64,000 nt of DNA from Branchiostoma floridae (taxonomy: Eukaryota > Chordata > Leptocardii > Amphioxiformes > Branchiostomatidae): contig NC_049996.1 in the NCBI RefSeq assembly GCF_000003815.2, positions 12,485,052 to 12,549,051 of the forward strand, in the 5' to 3' direction. Each line of letters starts with the position of its first letter. Positions within the stretch are counted from its first letter, which is position 1. The position numbers were made by a program, and so were the translations under genes. Of this stretch, positions 58,270-64,000 are shown one piece after another. Under the pieces are notes generated by a model that was not told the origin of the DNA, made no database searches, and saw nothing but the letters and a program-made list of their open reading frames with translations.

Positions 58270-58640
58270 GGCCCAGTGGGACAGATTGGTCGTGCGGTTG
58301 TCGTACGATTGTCGTAGGATCACAGACAATGGTTTTCTTCGGATAACCAAGAAGGTTATATCTGAGATAACAATGCATGTATCATAGAGTCTGTAATATT
58401 CAGCTGTCTTGGCCCAGTGGGACAGATTAGTCGTACGGTTGTCGTACGATTGTCATAGGCATGATCACAGACAATGGCTTTCTTCGGATAAGCAAGAAGG
58501 CTCTCCTTGAGATAACAATGCATGTATCATAGAGTCTGTAGTATTCAGCTGTCTTGTTATACAAAAAGGCTTGTTTTAGATCCTTGTCAGTGGTTGGTTC
58601 TGTCACAGCCTGCTTGGCAAAATCGTACGACAGGCCGACG
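58270..58640. repeat. CGTACGA-family: 151-bp tandem duplication plus part copy
   Basis: The phrase GGCCCAGTGGGACAGATT starts copies at 58270 and 58421. Both carry GGTTGTCGTACGATTGTC, ATCACAGACAATGG, TTTCTTCGGATAA-CAAGAAGG and AACAATGCATGTATCATAGA. The copy then runs into GTCAGTGGTTGGTTCTGTCA, the family's internal block. Confidence 0.7.
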
Positions 58641-58709
58641 ACAAAAGTGTCCACGCCGTTACCTAGACACAGTCAAATCAAGAAGGTTGATTCAACCTCC
58701 ATGGCCAGG

Positions 58710-58859
58710 NNNNNNNNNNNNNNNNNNNNNNNNNNNNNNNNNNNNNNNNNNNNNNNNNNNNNNNNNNNNNNNNNNNNNNNNNNNNNNNNNNNNNNNNNNN
58801 NNNNNNNNNNNNNNNNNNNNNNNNNNNNNNNNNNNNNNNNNNNNNNNNNNNNNNNNNNN
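58710..58859. other. Assembly gap (150 N)
   Basis: Run of N next to the repeat cluster. Confidence 0.99.
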
Positions 58860-61800
58860 AACAAACAGTTTTGATTTTGTCTGTAGATCCATGTACTTTC
58901 ACGAGGAAGCACAGGTGACAATACCATAGGTATCTGATTGTATATATATGACACAGCGTGATCGGAAAGATAAGAATTGTTACTTTGAACATTGACCATA
59001 ACAATGGACTCTTTTGTAGTGTATGCGTAGGCAGACGTTCTTTGTTGAACGGAATTGTTTCAAACAGATAGATCTAGAAGTTTTCACATTTGTATAAGCT
59101 CACGTGAATTTTAAAGAGATAGTTTGTGGTGACCAAACTGTCTTTTTTAAACATCCACCTTAACATATTACCATGATATCATACAAGTTGCAAACCAGGA
59201 TTGTTGTAAATACAGGAATACAGTACAATGGAAAGTTGCCTTTCCTAAGAAAAGACAGAAAAGTTTTTGGAATAAAAAAGGGATCCTACGATAAAGCTAT
59301 ACGTTGCAACTACTTTTGCCATTGCGTCATCTGTGTTTGAACTTTTGCCTCAAACAATGGATACATCTGTTTCTTCCATAGATAACACATTCACAGTCTT
59401 ACCTGGCTATATCTACTGTAAATGTAATTGTAGCTAAAAGATTAAACAATATTCCGACGTTTCATAAAAACAAAATAGGTCAAGCTACGAGCATATCATG
59501 TAAACATGCAAACACTGTTAACGCTGTTTTCCGGAGGGGTTACCTGAGTTTAGTAGGTGTCCCCTGTCGGCGATATCAAAAGAACCCCTTAGGTTTTGAA
59601 CATCTAAAGCATCCCCTTAACTAGTGTATTACTGTCTCTTGATTTTATACAGAGATTGTCTGCATTACTTCTAGAGGCTGCGCTTCAACCACTGAGCGAC
59701 AAACGATTTTACAGACCACTCAACGAATTTCATAGATAAAGAACATTTCTTCTTCATTTTGTGTGTTTTTATATCTTTTCATCATACTTATACATTTTGT
59801 ATCCTTTGCAACTATGAAAGCAAGGACCACACAATACTGATTTTGGTCACAGTTTTGTCACTTAGCGAACGAGTCTCTTTGAAAGTTGCTGTGTGTGATA
59901 CTGTCAAACAAACTAGGTTATGATATATGTACCTACTAGCATGTCTATTGTATAGAGCTTTGCTTGCCGCAAAATGAGCAGCAAACGTGATGCATTTTAC
60001 GACCATCTTCTGTTGATATTTGTAGTAAAACATGATGTGTGGGACCCACGTGAATTCTTCTCAAGCCGAGTTTACGACCAGACGCATATTCCCTAGAAAC
60101 TTTTGGCGCCAAAATGTCGCCAACAATAAGATTGTTGCTTTTTAGATAACCTGACAGAAAAAAAGTTTTACTTAGTCTCATTCTTTACGAGTAATGTAGG
60201 CATAGTCACGCCAACGCTATCAAAAACTACCAGAAATGCTTAAATTATGCAGAAATTATTACGGGTTTATCATCACAAGCCTCGTACTTGTTTCATAGAT
60301 ATCACAATTAACGAGTGTACTTGATTACTAGTATTATACATACCGTACTATGTTTATTTCTATGTGACACTAGTGATTTCGGTAGGAAATAGGGCTGTGT
60401 ACCTAAACAATTTTCATGTACAGCAGTTTATGTAGAGCTTCGGACCTGATCCTGAATACATTTGGTCAACTATCTACAAGTTATACATTAGTCAGTTGTG
60501 TTTTTGATGATAAATTGTCATCTTTATGTGAGGATTTACACGATCCCAAGATATTGTTTACAAGTCAATCTTCAAGTGCAAGATTGTCAATATTGCCATC
60601 TATGACATTGGATCCACCTATCTAAAAAGTGGCGTCCAGTGTCCACTTCTTTTCGTTTACGAACAGGTATGTTCAGGTCCGGACTTGTAACAAATTGTTT
60701 TATAGGTACACTGTACCCTGCACAAGAGTATAATTCACTGTGCTGCATGCGTAAGACCAAGACATGTGTTGTTTATTTGGTGCGGAAAACACAATTTACA
60801 ACAGGCTATAACGCGAGTTTATGTTGTTAAATAACGCGTGACTGTTAATTGATTGATTCGTACGACTGGATCATTTTATGGACACACACTGATCCTTCTT
60901 ACTTCATAAATAATCTTTGTTTATAGAAAATAAATCATGGAAGGTGTAGCCAATAGCACGCCTGTTAACAAAGATGTCCCAATTAAGGCATTAAGGATAA
61001 AGCAGCTTAGACATTTATCTAGAAAATGCCATTTTTCAAATCTAAGTTATTTATAATATGGTTGAAACCTTTCTTGTGACTTAGTCATTATGATAAAAGG
61101 AACTCATACTACAAATAGATATAAAGGATTTAAACAACATCAAAAAAGGTGTGTAACTTGGCACGTGGTAACAACTATAGAATGATTCAATGTTTTATAT
61201 GTTATTGGTTTGTATAGTTTGTATTATGACATAGTTTACGTTAGTTCCAACCATATCAAACATGTAATATAAATTTTTAGTTTACTTAAGCGCAGCGGGA
61301 GTTTACGTTATCTTTACCGCACAAAGTTTACAGTAACGTCTTGTCATTAGATTATTATAGTGTCTTTAAAAAATTTGAATAGCTAGAAATACTATCAACT
61401 GAAGTCTATATAGTTCTTGACTATATATTTCTTTCGTATTCCAATGCGTTCGGTATAGATAGACTCTACCAACCCGTAGACTGTTGTCATTCATCTGTGA
61501 TTTCTATACGGTCTTTGTTGTATTATACATGTGGAGCTTTTATCCACAATGGCTTGTTTTGGTTCTTCCACCATCAATTCTTTTGCCGTTTTACTATGTA
61601 TCCAAGACAGTTATTCTTTTGCGACGTTTTAAGAATATAGTATACTAGTAGATGATCCAAATTATGATCAGTGCGTATAGTTTTATACTTTTGTTTCCAA
61701 AACGCGAATGTTAAGGTTACTGTGTGTTTTCAAAGTACTTACTTATCCTGTCTAATAGAATGAAAACCTAACAGCACTGTCGTCTATATGATTTCATTGC

Positions 61801-64000
61801 ATAACTCCCAAATGTTCGTATTTCTCTTATACGTAAAGGTAGATCTATGTCAGACCTGATCTATGTTGAAAACGAATGTATAGGCGAACCATTGTAACAG
61901 AAACACCATCAAACAGATACCGCTAAAGACGTATCCTTCATGCGTTTCTAAATCGATATATCGGACGTCAAATCATGTCGTCGTCATTCATAACTTCTGA
62001 AGCGCCATTTTTTGCTGCAGGAAATTTGGGGGTAGCGTTAAAGGGAAATATGCTGGTGTATGTTTAATAGATATAGTTGAGATACTGTTATTATGTCTTA
62101 ACTTCTTACAGTTACATGGGTCTCTATGGGTATTGTCATCTAAACAATGACTATATTAAGACATGCGTAAATGTTGCGTTTTTTAGTACAAGTATGCTTT
62201 ACTTGTGTTTAAAGACCAGATTTCGTATAGTGGTATAATACAACAGGGACATGAAAGCACGAATCACATAGAAGGTATACTCTTCAAAGTGTTTAATGTC
62301 GCAGTAAATTTGTACAGAATACAACGTACAGTGCTACCGAAGGCACCAAATATACACACATTTACATAATCAGGGGCACTCCCTCCGAAACAACTTTTTT
62401 TACTTATCATATCATAACGTTACAGATGGAAGAATTATGATTTTGTGCGGCATTGCATGTGACAAGAGAATACATGAATGTTAAAAATCAACCAAGGAAA
62501 ATAAATAACTTTCTATTGTTGTTGGTTGACATAATACAGAATGGCCACTTTTCTCCACTAACCAACAAATTTCTCTTCGTCAAAAATCACAGCTCTACTG
62601 TAGTTTTCGTTATCCAGAATTTACGCTATCACATTCAACATGAATTTCCAATGTTATATTTCATACATATTTTCCTATAGACATTGTTCTGTTGCAACAA
62701 CAACAAACCTGTCCTATCTCATAACTTCCTTTCCCGACTAAAGTTAGCATTGTATCCGACCACGTGCATTCAATTTTTGACAGCCGTTGTGCAATTTTTC
62801 GTATCTATCCGTCCCTTCACCGACTTTTTTCCTCTCTCTCGCTCCATGATAGCGAAACGTATTTAATTAGAACAGAGGACAGCAGAGGGAATACAGTCCC
62901 CTCTACATTGCTAACAAAATATCATCCCCTGGGACAGGGAGTCGTATTAATGTGTCATATTCATACCGACCCCGAGGTATCATATGCCGTGGCAGAAAAT
63001 AAAGTATGACTGAAAATTGGGCGAGCATAACAAGAAAGCGTCTCTCAATTCATATCTGTGCCGGCATCGCATGGTACGACAATTCATCAAGCGTGGGTCG
63101 TGATTACATCTGTGCCGGTCCCGAGTGAGTTTGGGGTGCCCGGTGTTGGAGGGAGTGTTGGGCCCGTGATAAAGTCATAACATTAACATCCAGGCGTTAT
63201 ACAGTCCACAGTACAGATGGTATCACACACACACGTCTGTTAGACGCGAAATGTGAGAAAGTCTGGGTTATAAATGACTGGATTTACAATAGACGACAAT
63301 CCGGTACGTTTTGCCTGGTTTTGTAGGCACACACTGAATGTTGCCAATATGATGAAATTATGAAGTTTTGGATCTAGAAAGAGAAATATTTCAATACGCC
63401 TTAGATACATACATTCAGTACTCCTCAGATACATTCTCTTTTCACATAAAGGATTTGCGTCAAAAGAGTAACGTGAATTGTGTATGCATCGTTTTATCAA
63501 TGAATTCTTTTTAAAAATGCGTTATTAGAAAACGGTACAATCAGCCAAGAAGCAAGATGTTTGAAAATGAGATGATGAAAATACAACTTGTTATTGTGTT
63601 TTCTGAACCTTATAGATTTCGAAAGAGTAGTTAGCATCCTTTTATACCAGTACCACGGCAATATTTTAAGGTTTTTTAACAATCTTTGTCTCTTCTGTCC
63701 CCCAATGGCAGTTTCAACTTCTTCCCATTGAGAAATACGAAGTCACAATTCTTTTAACATTTCATATGCGGCTACCTTCTATTCAGAACATCCACAGAAT
63801 TCATAAGTTGAAACAATGAATTTTAACGGGTGCTCCTTTGTTGAGCGAGCAACACTTTTTGCCGGAAAGAAATCGGACGCCTTGCAAAATACACTGGCAA
63901 TGTGTTCACTGTTCCATGCCACATGGGATATTGATTTTGAACTGATTTACAGTTCTAGTGCGTAAACTGAGAGAGACTTGATGTATATGCGTACCATAGC
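58860..64000. other. AT-rich intergenic DNA, no feature seen
   Basis: Over 5 kb without a supported exon, RNA gene or clear repeat. All open frames are short and without conserved motifs or paired splice sites. Confidence 0.45.

Overview
The window looks like assembled chordate/invertebrate-deuterostome nuclear DNA, most probably a cephalochordate (amphioxus, Branchiostoma). The basis is short genes split by introns with GT/AG boundaries, a class III myosin kinase gene, tandem galactose sulfotransferase genes, a long single-exon LRR transmembrane receptor, and a dense load of short TA-flanked MITEs, tRNA-headed SINEs and minisatellites between genes. The species is inferred, not proven. Five runs of N (9793-10031, 10816-10915, 27342-27614, 32425-32710, 58710-58859) are assembly gaps.

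Layout. At 0-12.7 kb the minus strand carries the 5' end of a myosin-III-like gene. Its first two coding exons (N-lobe of the kinase domain) are at 978-1104 and 414-589, and the rest lies off the left edge. A TATA-less promoter with YY1-like and ETS-like motifs and a consensus splice donor at 12553 is a candidate remote first exon. At 13.5-20.5 kb two head-to-tail paralogues of the Gal-3-O-sulfotransferase family lie on the minus strand; each is split by a phase-2 intron just after the signal anchor. At 22.5-31.2 kb, plus strand, is an LRR receptor gene with two probable 5' leader exons. Its coding exon is cut in two by a 3.87-kb Foldback/Mutator-like element with arms over 1.1 kb, inverted 50-bp minisatellites in its core and a 9-bp target-site duplication. 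Removing the element and one duplication copy closes the reading frame exactly. From 31.2 to 64 kb I find no convincing coding exon. This part is repeat-rich intergenic or intronic DNA with GC/CpG-rich blocks (38.4-38.8, 43.0-44.1, 45.9-46.1, 46.4-47.4, 57.2-57.8 kb).

Most notable non-coding signal: two separate tandem arrays, eight units at 37.04-37.36 kb and about six at 40.44-40.67 kb. Each unit is built round a near-perfect core of the RE1/NRSE element (the vertebrate REST/NRSF silencer site). The two arrays have opposite orientation, different spacer sequence and periods of 43 and about 42 bp (four helical turns). Two further solitary cores occur at 44.64 and 45.72 kb. This looks like a homotypic cluster of silencer sites in a gene desert and is the best candidate here for an undescribed regulatory system.

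The genes do not form one pathway. The sulfotransferases act on glycans in the Golgi, the LRR protein is a cell-surface receptor (here broken), and the myosin III would work in actin protrusions of sensory cells.
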